NCBI GenBank assembly: GCA_932521025.1
Contig: OW051471.1
Location: forward strand, 2,480,001 to 2,544,000
Length of the DNA stretch: 64,000 bases
Origin: Oscheius onirici
Taxonomy: Eukaryota > Nematoda > Chromadorea > Rhabditida > Rhabditidae
Direction of reading: 5' to 3'
The first letter of the stretch is position 1. Each line of letters begins with the position of its first letter. This document shows positions 12,301 through 24,400 of this stretch, piece after piece. The position numbers and the translations under genes were made by a program. Below the pieces are notes generated by a model. That model worked only from the letters and a program-made list of their open reading frames with translations. It ran no database searches and was not told the origin of the DNA.

Positions 12301-12556
12301 TCTCTCTACTACTAAAGTGCAATAGTGTCTGTGGTGGATTCTGTTTATTTATTTGTTTGTTTGTCCGGGACCTCAAATGGTCGCGACAAGTGAGAAATTG
12401 TCGAGATAAGTTAGTTAGTTTTGAACTTGGAGTGGAAGCGAGGAAGCGAGTATTTTGTCAAAAGATTAGCTGGGAATTTAGAACTTAGATAGAATATATT
12501 TCGTACTTCTGAGCGCCGCAAGAGCCAGTACGGCGACAGTAGTCGTAGACGGCTGT
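12301..12556 (+). mobile_element. Helitron-like element, short variant
   Basis: Same 5' end (A|TCTCTCTACTACTAAAGTGC) as the other copies but a different interior after GACCTCAAAT and a different 3' end, CGTAGACGGCTGT. The copy at 50886-51064 has the same variant end. Directly abuts a second element at 12561. Confidence 0.65.
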
Positions 12557-12560
12557 TTTT

Positions 12561-12766
12561 TCTTTACTAAAGTGCTAAAGTGTCCGTCTGTCGTGGTGTC
12601 CGCACAGTTGTCGAGACTATCGTAACATGCCAAGTTTGTCATGTTATCGAACGAGATAGTTTTTTAAGTGGGACGCGTCTGGGGGAATTTAGTTAGAAGG
12701 TAAAACAGCCAAGAGATGATCACTAATTGTCTGCCAAGAAAATACGGAGGCTGCGTAAGCTGCTGG
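12561..12766 (+). mobile_element. Helitron-like element, TCTTTACTAAAG variant
   Basis: Begins TCTTTACTAAAGTGCTAAAG and ends GGCTGCGTAAGCTGCTGG|T, with a hairpin-forming 3' region. A reverse-strand relative with the same start and end lies at 43347-43535. A matching 3' end also occurs at about 13888-13905. Confidence 0.6.
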
Positions 12767-13756
12767 TATAATTCTGAAGTATGGGCGTGTTGTGTTTCTC
12801 ATTGTTGTCTGACCAGACAAATATCTGGCATCAGAAAGAAAAATTTATCATTTTCTTCATATCTTCATGCACTTTTTCCAACTAACAGGGAAAAGTAAAC
12901 GTATAAAGTTTCACCCACCACACTGTCTCAACATACTACGAACAGTTCTGGGTACTCATGTCGTGAATGAAACGAAAAAAATCTTCCTGTAAAACTAAAT
13001 TATTCGTGGAACAAAGTTCATACATAGAACTTCTTTTATTTGTTTGGCTACTATTTTTGACCGAATACCAATACCCAGCTCCTGAGCTTTGACGACTATC
13101 GGTTTTCCTTATCAAAATGACCACCTAACAACCGATTATTGGTGGTATTATTGTAAAACATGCAATAGAGACAGCACGTAATGTGAATGAAGAAAATTGA
13201 TGTTATTCATGTTCACTTTGAAACATAAAACAAAGTCTGCTTGCTAACCTCACTTCTTCCACCCGGCTCCTGAGCAATGACGCCTATCTCTTTTCCTTAT
13301 CAAAATGACCACTGGCACGGCCTGGTACCCCGGTTCGAATGATTCAATCGTCATTTTCCGTGAAGGTTTTCACAATCAAAACAGTATTGAAATGCGTACA
13401 AGTTCGTACAGGTAGTGGCTAACATGTTCATCTACTTTTCATACATTAGTCTAATGATTGAAACAAAAGGCCCATTGTCAAGCAAGAACATCTGCTCCTG
13501 ACAGCTCCAGTATTAGTTTTTTTTTGTTTAACCGAAAGCGTGCAAGGGATCACCAAACAAGTATATGTTCTCGACAATCCCTTGCATGAATTGAATACGG
13601 CAAAAAAAACACTGGGTATACCCTTTTTACATGCAAAAGCATACGGCTAGTTAGTTAGTTTATCACGGATATTTCATCCAAAAAAATTTGCTTCTTGTTT
13701 CACTGGATTATTGTATTCCCTTCTCACATTTCTATAACAGTCGGTGGAGTTACGGC

Positions 13757-14050
13757 TTGTTCAAAAAGTCGACGACACACAGTAACCCATTTGATTCTGT
13801 TCGAGACCAACAATATTAGCGCGCTTTCAAAATAGGGGTTTTCAATTCGAGAAATCTCACTTCGTTTTACTTTACTTTACTACATGTAAGTCTGCGCAAG
13901 CTGCTGGTATAAAATAAAATGATAAAAAGAACAGAAAAAAATGTTTCGGTGAGAACTGCAGAAGGAATTATAAATTTTTTGAAAGCGCGCCAAAATTGGT
14001 GGTCTCGAACAGAATAAAATGATTACTGTATGTCGTCGACTTTTTGAACA
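13757..14050. repeat. Inverted repeat with about 85-bp arms
   Basis: Left arm 13757-13843 (containing TTCAAAAAGTCGACGACA and TCTGTTCGAGACCA) is mirrored at about 13975-14050. The loop carries the 3' end of a Helitron-like variant (CTGCGCAAGCTGCTGG). Confidence 0.75.
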
Positions 14051-14055
14051 AACAT

Positions 14056-14497
14056 AACTAGGTGCAGGCTTGTTGAAAATCTGCGCTGAGCCGCGCTGCG
14101 GCCAGGTTGGACTTTGCGGCGGGCTAAAAAAATTCATTTCGCATTTTTTTCTGATTTTTTTTGTTTGCAAATACGTCCCCCGATTAGATTTAGTTTTGCC
14201 ATCAGAAAAATTGGAAGAAAATCGAAAACTGACAATGAAAATAGAAGAAAACTGCTATTTTTACCGAATTTCGTCAAAAATCCGCATTTTCTTCTATTTT
14301 TGTCGTCAGTTTTCGATTTTCTTCCAATTTTTCTGATGGCAAAACTAAATCTAATCGGGGGACGTATTTGGAAACAAACAAATCAGAAAAAAATACGAAA
14401 TGAATTTTTTTACCCGCCGCAAAATCCAACCTGGCCGCAGCGCAGCCCAGACCGCAGCGCAGCGCAACAACCCAGAATCAACAAGCCTGACTAGGTG
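14056..14497. mobile_element. Foldback MITE with CTAGGTG...AGGCTTGTTGA ends
   Basis: Near-palindromic 440-bp element. Arms run from about 14060 (CAGGCTTGTTGA) through GCCAGGTTGGA, TTGCGGCGGG and ACGTCCCCCGATTAGATT to a central palindrome near 14265, and back. The open frames inside (14070-14336, 14114-14494) are palindrome artefacts. Confidence 0.8.
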
Positions 14498-14877
14498 GTA
14501 ATATCTGGAAACCTATTTCGCGTATTTCGCGTTTCTTATTTATGAGTCTCCCGGTTGAACAAGCAACAAAACTTGGTACTTTCGTTAAATTTCCAAACCT
14601 TTTTTTTTCATCACGTCAAGATCACGTTATTTGATGGTGAGTTGATTCAGTGTTCATTGGCATTTCCAACAAAGTTCGGTTTTACAGAAAATAATAATAC
14701 AGTTGCTTTCCAGTATTCTCCACAGTTTTTATTAGCAAAAAACTGCGTTCAATATGTGAGTGCGTCATGTTGATCATTAAGGTTCTGGAAAAAACGTTAT
14801 GTTTCACAAAACCATCTTATGTACCCACTGTCCAAGCAATCACTCGTTTCAACGCATTTGTAAGAAATAAAGTTTCA

Positions 14878-15060
14878 TATTAGCCCTACGTAAGGCCGAT
14901 ATTACCACAAAGTATCAGCCAATTTGATTGAACTATCCGGTTTTACGGGTCGATTTACAAATGGAAATTTTGGTTTTTTTTTCATTTATTTTGCCCATAA
15001 CTCTGTCATATAGCAAACTCCCGGCTTCTCTATCCCCATCTGCCATAGAGTTTTATAGAC
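14878..15060. repeat. Uninterrupted copy of the repeat split at 3300-4178
   Basis: Reads straight through from the part matching 4133-4178 to the part matching 3300-3440, with a single TA at 14913-14914 where the other copy has the 688-bp MITE. It therefore represents the unoccupied target. Confidence 0.78.
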
Positions 15061-15189
15061 CGCATTCCTATATTTGCCGAAAAGTCTTTTCCAACGTCTG
15101 TTTTGAACATCTGAACTTTTGCTAAGTTTCGAGCAAATGTTCATGATGGGGGTATCACGGCTCAGGGAATTTTCTGCCCTGACAATTTT

Positions 15190-15372
15190 CCAAGAATGTT
15201 TCAGTACGTCTATCAATTTTGCTGTTTTTTTTTGTCGAACCCAGACGTTCCTTCCTCTGTCTGTGACTCCTAGCATTATCCGTTCCGTTTTACGTTGAGC
15301 CACAGCCAGACATTGTAGCTGGTCGTTTGTGGCAGCCCAAGACTCGTATCTGTTTTTTTTTTGCTTCACCAA
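15190..15372 (-). pseudogene. LINE (RTE-like) retrotransposon C-terminal fragment
   Basis: The minus-strand frame includes ESWAATNDQLQCLAVAQRKT and ERIMLGVTDRGRN, the pattern after the reverse-transcriptase domain of RTE-type LINEs (W...QxxL...QRxxER.MLGV...DR). Only about 60 residues remain, with no RT catalytic motif. A second fragment with the same motif lies at 41835-42090. Confidence 0.55.
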
Positions 15373-18039
15373 TTCAATACATATTGCTGCTACTGATACT
15401 GATTACTTTGAGTCTCGCGCCATTTCCAGAAAAAAAAAATATTGTTTTGCAAAACTAAGTTATTCCACATTTTTTCAGTCGTAGGCAATCCGCAAAAAAA
15501 AGCTTTTTTCTTGAAACTAATACATACCCTTCTTGAAAAATTGCATAATCCTTATCCCTTCTCGTCAAAAATATTTATGTTCCCCGGTTCCTCCTCTTTA
15601 CTCTCACTGCTTCCACTTATTTCGTCGCCATCGGTTGGCCCGTTATCTGACCAAAGAGAGGGCCCTCTCCTCCCACCTGAAAGTCGTGTTTGTCTCTTGG
15701 CGCCTGGGCTTCCTTTCTCTCTTTACCTACTCAACGTTTTTACTTGCTTACTAGTCTCTTTTTTGGGTAGGGGAAGTGATAAAGGGAGAGAAGAAGATTG
15801 TAAAACTTCCTTGTTAGATTTTTGTCAGTTTTTGAAAACACAGGAGAAATCGTTACTACATGTAGTTTTCTTGCTCTTATTTAGAACTTTGACTAACACT
15901 TGAAACACAAAAAGCTTCTCTGGCATTACTTTTCAGTCTCTTTATTGATTTCCACTCATTTTCCAGTACAGCTTTCAGTTTAGAGACAGCTTGGAAACAA
16001 GGGACCCTTTTGCTCAAAATGTGGCTAGCTGCATGTGTGCCTAGTAGTAATTGAAGGATCCGACTGAGACTTTCTTCATCACCAAAACCTCAAAAAAGTG
16101 TACTTTATTTATAGTTTGTGTGTTGCTATTTCATCATACGATTCATAAACACTGCCAACTTTCTATAAAGTTATGAGATGAAACAAAAAAATGTTGTAGC
16201 TGATCTTTTTTTGAAACTTCAAAGAAACTCACAAAGCTTTACTTGGTCCTCTTTTTGTAGGTATATTGTACTTTTTGACCAACACAGAAAACTGAAAGGA
16301 TGTAAAACGGTCATTGTTGTTTTTGTAACGCATACATTTTTTCCAGACGATAGTCTTCCACCGAGCAGTAATATGCAAGACAAAGCAAAAAGATCGTAGA
16401 AGTTCAGTGAGCCTATTTTTGTTCCATCAAATGATTATATGCTGGAGCTGTGACTAATAGACATTGAAAATCTGGACAGGATTGCTTACAAAACATTCTT
16501 AGAAGATGTGTTGAAGGCGAAAGTAGCCCTAACGTTTTGTGCAAAGTAAAAATTGAGTTTTCCAACAGAAATGGTACTGACATTGAACGTAACTTCGAAC
16601 AAAGTCTTGTACTTTTCATAAAACCTTATTTTCACTCTCACAGCAGGTAGTATGTGTTCTCAAAGCTCCAAATCATATCTTGGATCGACTATCGTACAAA
16701 GAAGTGGCTGCGTTTATTCAAAGCGACGCTTCATGTCATTTCTCTGAGGATCCGTTTGGCAAATGGATCCAAAAAGGGGTTTGTTTGATACAAAAATTGA
16801 CTGGTTTGAACACTCTCAATACCAGAAAGTATTCACTGACTGTAAGACAATTATTTGAAACGGAAAAAAAGTTGAACATAGTTGTCTCAAGGGCAATAAC
16901 TTGTTCATTTTTGTCTCACTAACTGAATGTATAAAGCGCAGTCCGTTTCAAGCAATGGGTTCTCGCTGTTTGACTAACAAAAGAACAACATTTTTGCTTT
17001 GAAAAGCTAGGTTTTTTCAATAGGCCTGAGGAGTTATTGAAGACTGCTGCAAGTCCCCCATATATTATACAATCCATAAAACGTTTTTCTTCGGGTGTCC
17101 AGTTCGATCAAATTTTTCTATTTTTGTACCAACAAAAAGACGTTGATTTTGACTGTCGTAACTGATATTTCTCCCTTTTCTCCTTCATTTTTAGAAATGA
17201 CCATTCTCCAAATTTTTGCTACCCACCATCAACACCATAAAATCTTGTACTCTTTTGTACTTTCGACCTATTCGAACTAGAGCCAATTGCCACTTTTTGC
17301 CGCCGGCTTTAGATAGAGTCTCTCGTACCTGGCCGTTACACTAGCACTGTTACTGTTTATCTGTCTGCCACCGACCGTTTCTCGACAGATTCCGGGAGAT
17401 TGACCAGACACACTAAAATCATTCCAGTTCGGCTCAAAGCTGTCATCTTTTTGTCCTTTTCGAGTAGTTTTTCGTTGAGATTTTTGAAAACGTTTTTGTT
17501 TCATTGATTGAATATATGTGATTCTTGTCACTTTCACTCAATAGTAAAAAGTTCAATGTGTACAATTTTGTCAGAAAATTATTATCGCTTTTACCTACAA
17601 ACTGGATTGTATTCAGGATCCCCTATTTACCCAGCTTCTGGAACATTTTCTTTCCAAAAGTGTATGTATTTGGAGAAACGCTATAAAACTAGAAGATGGA
17701 CGACAAAAACATGGTTTTCGATTCCGTCATCCATAAACTCTGTTTATGAAACAAGCATTTCCATCAAAGAATCAACAACTCTGCATGTAAAGAGTCGACA
17801 GATTGTTTTTCTGTATCCTGAACGATGTTAGCGTCTCTTTGAAACATTTCGCTTTGAAGATCCTGTTCTGCTGGAATTTTAAAACAGGCCAAAAACACAC
17901 AGAAAGCACAACGTGGAAACTTCCTGAAAATGAACTTTTTGCCTAGTTTGAGATGGATAGACTGGACAATAGGATCAGTCTATATGTGAGGATGGAGACA
18001 GAGACTGATGCTGCTCACTTCTCCCCCTTATATCTACCC

Positions 18040-18700
18040 TCTGAAACTTATCCACTCTAAAAACCTTCTCTGACTAAACTTCGAAACAGGGCCTGGAAGT
18101 TCAAAAATTGCATGCAAATGGGCCTAAATTTGAGCAAATGAAATGGTTTTTCAACTTTCTACTCCAAGATTACTTTCTGCTTTAAACATTTCAGCGTATA
18201 CATCCTTTTATTCCGATACTTGAAAACAGACCAAAGAGTGCAGAAAGCTTGGAAGGGCCAAAAATTTACCTTTTTTTTGCTTACGCTGGGATCTTGGATG
18301 AAACGGTTACTTATTTCTTTTCGTCTAGATACTCCATCTCTGAAACATTTCCCATTAGTTTTTTTTTTGAAATCTTGTTTTCTCCATTTTCCCAATACTA
18401 AATAGTTCATAACCTGGTTTGAAGAAGGAAAACGTTTACTGTTTCCAAGGTTCTTTCGTCCTCTTACCCGTCTGTGGAATATTTTCAAATAAGAATTTTT
18501 TTCTATTTCCCTGCATCTTGTTACCTCATCCCTGAAACATTTTCCATTCAAAGTTTCTGTCGACAACTGCTGTTTTTATCCTTTTCCCAACCTATAAAAA
18601 GTTCATAACGTAGATTGAAGAGATGCAAAAAAGTACTGTTTCCCATTTCCTTTCGTCAAGTTACACCGTCTCTGAATCATTTTCTAGGTTAAATTTCTAG
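18040..18700. repeat. Diverged tandem repeat, roughly 140-190 bp units
   Basis: Successive units share the order CTGAAACATTTTCC, then TCTCC.TTTTCCCAA, then CTA(A/T)A...AGTTCATAAC, then TTTCCTTTCGTC..GTTAC, then CTGAAACATTTTCC again. Clear unit starts at about 18341, 18533 and 18673; a weaker one at about 18047. Confidence 0.5.
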
Positions 18701-20304
18701 AAGCTCTGTTTTCACTTTTCGCCTCTGTCCAAGGTCTTCTTCTTCTCCCCCATTTTGCCCTTATCAGCCCGGTGTCCCCTCCATCTCCCCCGCTGCACAA
18801 ATCTTCCACGAAATCACTTTTCTGAACTGATAGAGAGTCACAGAGAGTACTGCCGCACGAACACTGTCCTCTTCTACTTTTTTGACATCACCCCATTTTT
18901 CAAGCCAATCCTCCTTTTCAAACTAATCCAAATGTTATCAGCCGAAAAATATTTGCTTCATCAATATTTGCGCAGTAGCCGCGCCGATAGCTGCTTGTTG
19001 TTGTGCTCTCCTTTTTTGGGATGAAAAAGTAGTGGTCGGGACCAAAGTTGCTTTTTGAAGAAAATTCCCCACGACCAATATTATTAGGATGTTATGGAGA
19101 TATATTGTCTTCTTGAAGCACACACATTTGAGATAAAACTTGAGGAAACGATTTGGTAAAGCAATTGAGATCAAATTTTTTTTGAGGATCAACGCGTAGG
19201 ATCAATCGGCATCCTAAAGTTTTGGTGACTACATTGTTTCCTTGAAACTTGAACTTTTTTTCTTCCGAAAGACTAGTTTCCACGGTAGATGAACTTTTGC
19301 TGTAAATCTTGAAAGAACCTAACGATAAAAAATCTTTAGAATTGAGCGTAAGGGAAAGGTGAAAAAAAATAGTGGTCTGGAGAAAATATTGTATTTGGAA
19401 TGGTAACCCCAATCTACAACAATATTTGGATTCTCTGGAGACTATATGGTTTTGTTGAAGCATGAACATTTTGTAGTGAAGGGGCAAAAAAGGTTTTTTC
19501 GACAATTAGACTTCGACTTAGTTACTTGAAAGTTCCGAGAACTATCTGGTATCTACGAAACATATAATTTTGCAGTAAGATTAGTGAAAACGTACACTTT
19601 CTAAAAACGTAGTAGAGCCCAAATATTAGTTTTTTTTGCAACAACCAACCACCGGTTATTTGAGATTTCTGGAAACTTTACGGTATCCGCGAAACATGAA
19701 CATTTTACAGCAAAATGGTGAAAACAAAACCGTAAACCTTCGAATAGCATGGGGAAAAAGACGAAATTCTCACGTTTTTGAGTAGATGGTTCTCATTTTG
19801 TGGGGAAGAAACGAGAAAATAGGAGACCCAAAATTGTTTCATACAAGTTCATCAATATTTGAACGTTCAGGGAAAATGTACTATTGTTGAAACAACGTTT
19901 GCAATGAAACTGGAAAAATGGGGCCAACAGAAAGTGGTGGATAGGACCATAAGTGGCGGTTCTTGAATGTTTTCGTCTTTTGACTTTATACAGGAAGTTT
20001 TGCGATGTTTTCTTGGTGGAAAAAAAGTTCAAAAACTGAAACACTTTTGGAATAGAAACATTGAATTGATTTTGTAGAAGAATGTCTAATAAACTGCTAC
20101 AAGAAACTCGTACAAAACATAATACGATATCTTTAAAACATTTTGATCGCTAAAACTTTTCAGACTCAATAAAATGAGTGTTTACTTTACTAATTTTTTT
20201 TTGAATCGCCCCTATCCACTAACATTCTCATTCTCTCTTCAACACGCTGAAAAACTTTTTTGTCCTGAAAGTAAATGTTTGATTCAAAGTTGTTGCTGAA
20301 CGAA

Positions 20305-20577
20305 CTAATGTCTGTTTGTCTCCTCCAGTAGATCCCATAGTCCTACCAGAAGCGGATCCAATTTTACGGTATTCCGGCAAAAAGTTTCATCAACTTGCAT
20401 GAGAGTCAATTCTTTTATGCTTCACACGAAACATAAAATCATACTGTACCCAATTGCTTTTTTCCTCTGTTCGGGCTGAAAATTTGGAAATAGCAACGTC
20501 AATCCTGTTCGGAAAGCAAAGTCTATCGTTCAAAAAACAATACATCCGAATGTCTGTTTGTCTCCTCCAGTAGATCC
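20305..20577. repeat. Direct repeat of about 30 bp
   Basis: ATGTCTGTTTGTCTCCTCC followed by AGTAGATCCC occurs at about 20307 and again at about 20549, 242 bp apart. The intervening and following sequence is unrelated. Confidence 0.75.
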
Positions 20578-21439
20578 CCGTCCTGGACGTTTTCGGGTAC
20601 TGTAAACCTCGGTACAAGTCAAACACTACGTAGGTAATCGAAAGTCAAATCACAGGTTCAACCTCCCTTCCGTGTATACCTGGATTTCATGAAACAAATA
20701 TAAAAACTTCAGTTTACCCTCGAATACCCGCTAATTTCGTTCAGGCGTATATTGGTTTTCGAAGCACGAGAAAGCGAAAAAGCATTTGATGGCATGAGCT
20801 AGAGTACTTGTAGATAGGACGAAACAGCATAGTTTTCGCATACCACTTTCAGAAAATTTTGAACGTTCCGGTTTTGCAAACCAAACACCAAATAAGCTCA
20901 CAAAAAACAGTTTGAAGAAATTCGAACAAGTCCAAACGAAAATCTTCAACTTTTACTCATTTATTATTTTTACTTTTTATTCTGAAATACATACGCAATA
21001 TCATAGAATCTTGTGATGTCAACCTACAGTGGTTTCCCTGAAACAGAAAAAGTCAATGTTATCATCCTAGTTTAGAAGTGTTAGCCAGAAATTTGAGTTT
21101 TTCGAAGCATTTTTGCCCATATGTTTTACTAAATCGTTATATGTTCTGGAGTTGAAAACTTTTCACTGAAGCTACATTGAATATGTCAAAAACATTCCCT
21201 CTCTTCATCCCCTATTTTTTTCCATCTCCCTTCCAAGCCATTTGCACCCTCAGTAGTTGCGATAACCGTCGCTTCCTTTCTCTTCCAAGACTCCTATTTC
21301 GCCGCTAGCATTTTTTGTCCTTGCCCTTCTCTCCGGAACATTCTACCGTAATCTCCTACTATAAATAAGCTCCTTGTTTACCTCTTCCCGCTCTTTTTCC
21401 TCCAAAAAGTACCGTAATCCATATGACCCTCAGCCGAAG

Positions 21440-24400
21440 ATGGCCGAGCCTTGGAACACGAGCGAGTCTCATCAGCACATTTTTGAGGCCAGTCAGCTCC
21501 CGACGAAGAATGTCATAGTGTATTGTGACCGGGCTGAGGTAGATTTCAAGAAATTGAAGAAAAATGAGAAAATTTCAGGTAAAACGACTCGTGAGCGTGA
21601 ATTTGGCCAAGGGGACGAATGAAATTGTGGTTCAGGTAAGCCTTTTATGGCGCGAAAAGTTGTTTTGGTTTCTGGGCGGTATAGAACACTCAGAGGAGCC
21701 TTATCAAACCTATTTTCCGAGAATTTTTGCTGAGTGCGGCGGTTTTGCGAGAGGGTTGTAAACAATAGCTTTTGGTCGCTGAAAAGAGACAAAAGTGAAA
21801 GTTTTTATGCGAGTTTACTCAAGATATTCTTATTTTCCTAGTTATGGAACTGTAGTGAAGCAAAAATAGATATGTTGAACAACAGCATTTCCTTGCGATT
21901 AGATGAGCAAAATTGTAACTTTGGGAGGCTGTTCAGAGATGAAATACATTGCAGAAAATGGCCAAAAAACTGAGACAGAGGGTTTCGAACTTTCTCATAG
22001 ATTTCGAAATAAAATTACTACCTATGTTTGCTTATTGTCCGTTGTATAGAAGCGGTGAAACAAAAAGTGAGATTCGAATAGTCTCAAGAGCAGCCTGTTG
22101 TTCAAGAAAATGAATAGTAGTAACAACAAAGAGTAAAGAAAAATGGCCTATGTCATCTAGTTTTTAATTGGGCAGCTCGTGAAACTTATTGCAAAGTGGG
22201 TTTTGAGAGGGGTGTAAACAGGAGCCGAGGATGCTTGTCGCAAGAGAACAAAGATAAAGTAACACGGTCTGGAAAACTTCCAATTATATAGTTTTTGTGA
22301 AGCAAAATTGAATGAACAACGTTTTTTATAGTTCTTGAAAGGCTTCTGTCGTTGCATTTCCTGCTTACTGTCGTCTGGTCTATAATGGTGATGCGAAACA
22401 GATGGTTTGTAGGTTTTGGACCAACGAAAGAAACAGATTCATTTGGTTTACTTTTTCGAATTGAGTGAAACAAAAATCATGTAGAACTGACAATGAGAGC
22501 CTCGGAAACTAGTGAAAGTGAATTTTTTGCGAATTTCAGAATGCAATGACAGACCTTTTCATATTCAAGCATTGTATTCCGATTTTCTATTTTTTTCGCC
22601 AAGAATCCACTAGGCACAATTCCTGTTCTTGCAACCCACTCCGCCCTCGCTCCATTTCTGCAAAAGAGAGCTCTTATCTCTTTGTGTCCTTTGAAACAAG
22701 ACGAAGGGCAAAACATTGACACGGCCCTGCTGTTTACTTCTTCGGTCCGGGGACCAAGACGTTGAAATTATTCGACTATTTTCAAGATTAGATAATGGAA
22801 TTCGAACGCGAGATGACGAAACGAGGGGTGGAATTCGTTTAGAGAATATGATCCCAAAAAAAAGTAAAAAGTTTTTTACCACAAACATTTGAACGTGGTG
22901 TGAAACCGAAAAAGGGCTTTCCAGCCTGTGAAGTTCGTTTCATTTTCTAGAAACTAGAGGGCTTTTGTTCGTTTTACTCGTCCCATGCCCCATCGCATCC
23001 AAATATAGTAAACCCGTCTCAAACAGTGCCTCTTTTGGGTTCAAAATATGGTTCTTCAGAAATTTGATGTTCTGCAATGCTGTACGTTACGTCAAAAGCT
23101 ACAACCTTGCAGAAGAACATGAGTAACCCAGAAAATAGTAGATGGGGTATGGTTTTTATGGAACAGGTGTAAAAAGACAAGGAAGAAGAGCCGTAAAGAG
23201 AGATGAGTGAAGGCGCAAAACGTACAAAAAGTACGCTACGAGACGAACTTATTGGGTGCACTCTCATTTCCGGGAAAACGCAACAAAGACTTTTATTCAA
23301 CCTTTTTTTACATGAGATGCAGCATGTTTTCAATCTTTCTCCATTACGATTCCCTCACTCTTGTCTTGGAACTGAGAGTTTTGAAAGACAAAAACGTTTC
23401 ATTTGCATTGTAGATGATTTTCAAAGTTCTTTTCACACTGAAATGTTTTTCTTCAAGATTTTGGTTCAAAACTTCGAGAATCTTTGATTAGCTAGATAAA
23501 TAAAGTCTTGGCTTTATCTTTTCTCCGAATTGGATCCCTGTTAGAAGGACGTAAACAAGCCTATAGCAACGTCATCAATATTTTTCGCTAGTACAAGATT
23601 GGAAACGTATAGATCAAAAATTGAAGTCATTTTATAGTGCATTTGAAACAAAAAATACTTTGTCTTCGAAACTTTAGAGACAGGAAAAAACTGCTGATGA
23701 AAATTGAAATTGTTGTTCCCAATAAAACTCCGTTTATAAGCTTTTTTTGAAACTAATAATTTCTCCACTTTCCAAACAGCGACATAATGTAAGAGCATGC
23801 TTTTTTAAAGGGACAGTCTCATTATAACCAGATTGGAATATTCTAGAAAGCCCGCGCAATCAAACCTCAAACACCTCAAATGTTGAATTTCCGTGTTTTA
23901 CTCGTTCTATGCTTATTTTTTCAACTTCTACTTGTTTTTAATCGATTTGTCGTCGAAAATTACCCCTAAAACAAGCGATGGAATGCTAAAAATGGTGGAA
24001 AAATGAAAAAAAAAAATAGACAAAAAATCACTTTTTGGCCTAAAATACGTTATTTCCGCTTATTTCCGTCATTTTTCCACCATTTTTAGCGTCCCACTAC
24101 TCATTTTAGGGGTTATTTTTGACGAGAAATCGATTAGAAACAAGTAAAAATCGAAAAAAGTAGTGGAGAACGAAAAAAAAAACGCCAAAATGAAATTTGT
24201 CGTGGGTCCCGCCGCGCAGTTGGCCTATTTCCCTTGCACGGCTGCACGGCTATAATGAGACTGTCCCTTTAAAAAAAGAACTAGTTTTTGTCGAATGTGA
24301 ATACGTCGACTAGTTGTCGAGTATGTCGAATATCGAACAAAATGACTATGTTTGCTACAAAACAAGCGGTGCCATACTCTATGGTAAAATGTTTGCAGTG

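Larger units (their letters stand above)
15373..21439. other. Six kilobases without a recognised gene
   Basis: AT-rich DNA with many short open frames on both strands, none with a domain or spliceable context. The frame at 15442-15903 is low-complexity Ser/Leu/Phe. A recurrent word TGAAACA/TGAAACATTTTC appears many times (for example near 16173, 17834, 18341, 18533, 19243, 19557, 19690). Diverged tandem units lie at 18040-18700, and there is a direct repeat at 20307/20549. Confidence 0.55.

Noticed and set aside
14070..14494. Two plus-strand open frames of 88 and 126 codons
   Set aside because: They lie across both arms of a near-palindromic element and mirror each other.
15442..15903. 153-residue plus-strand open frame
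   Set aside because: Low-complexity composition, no domain, no splice or promoter context.
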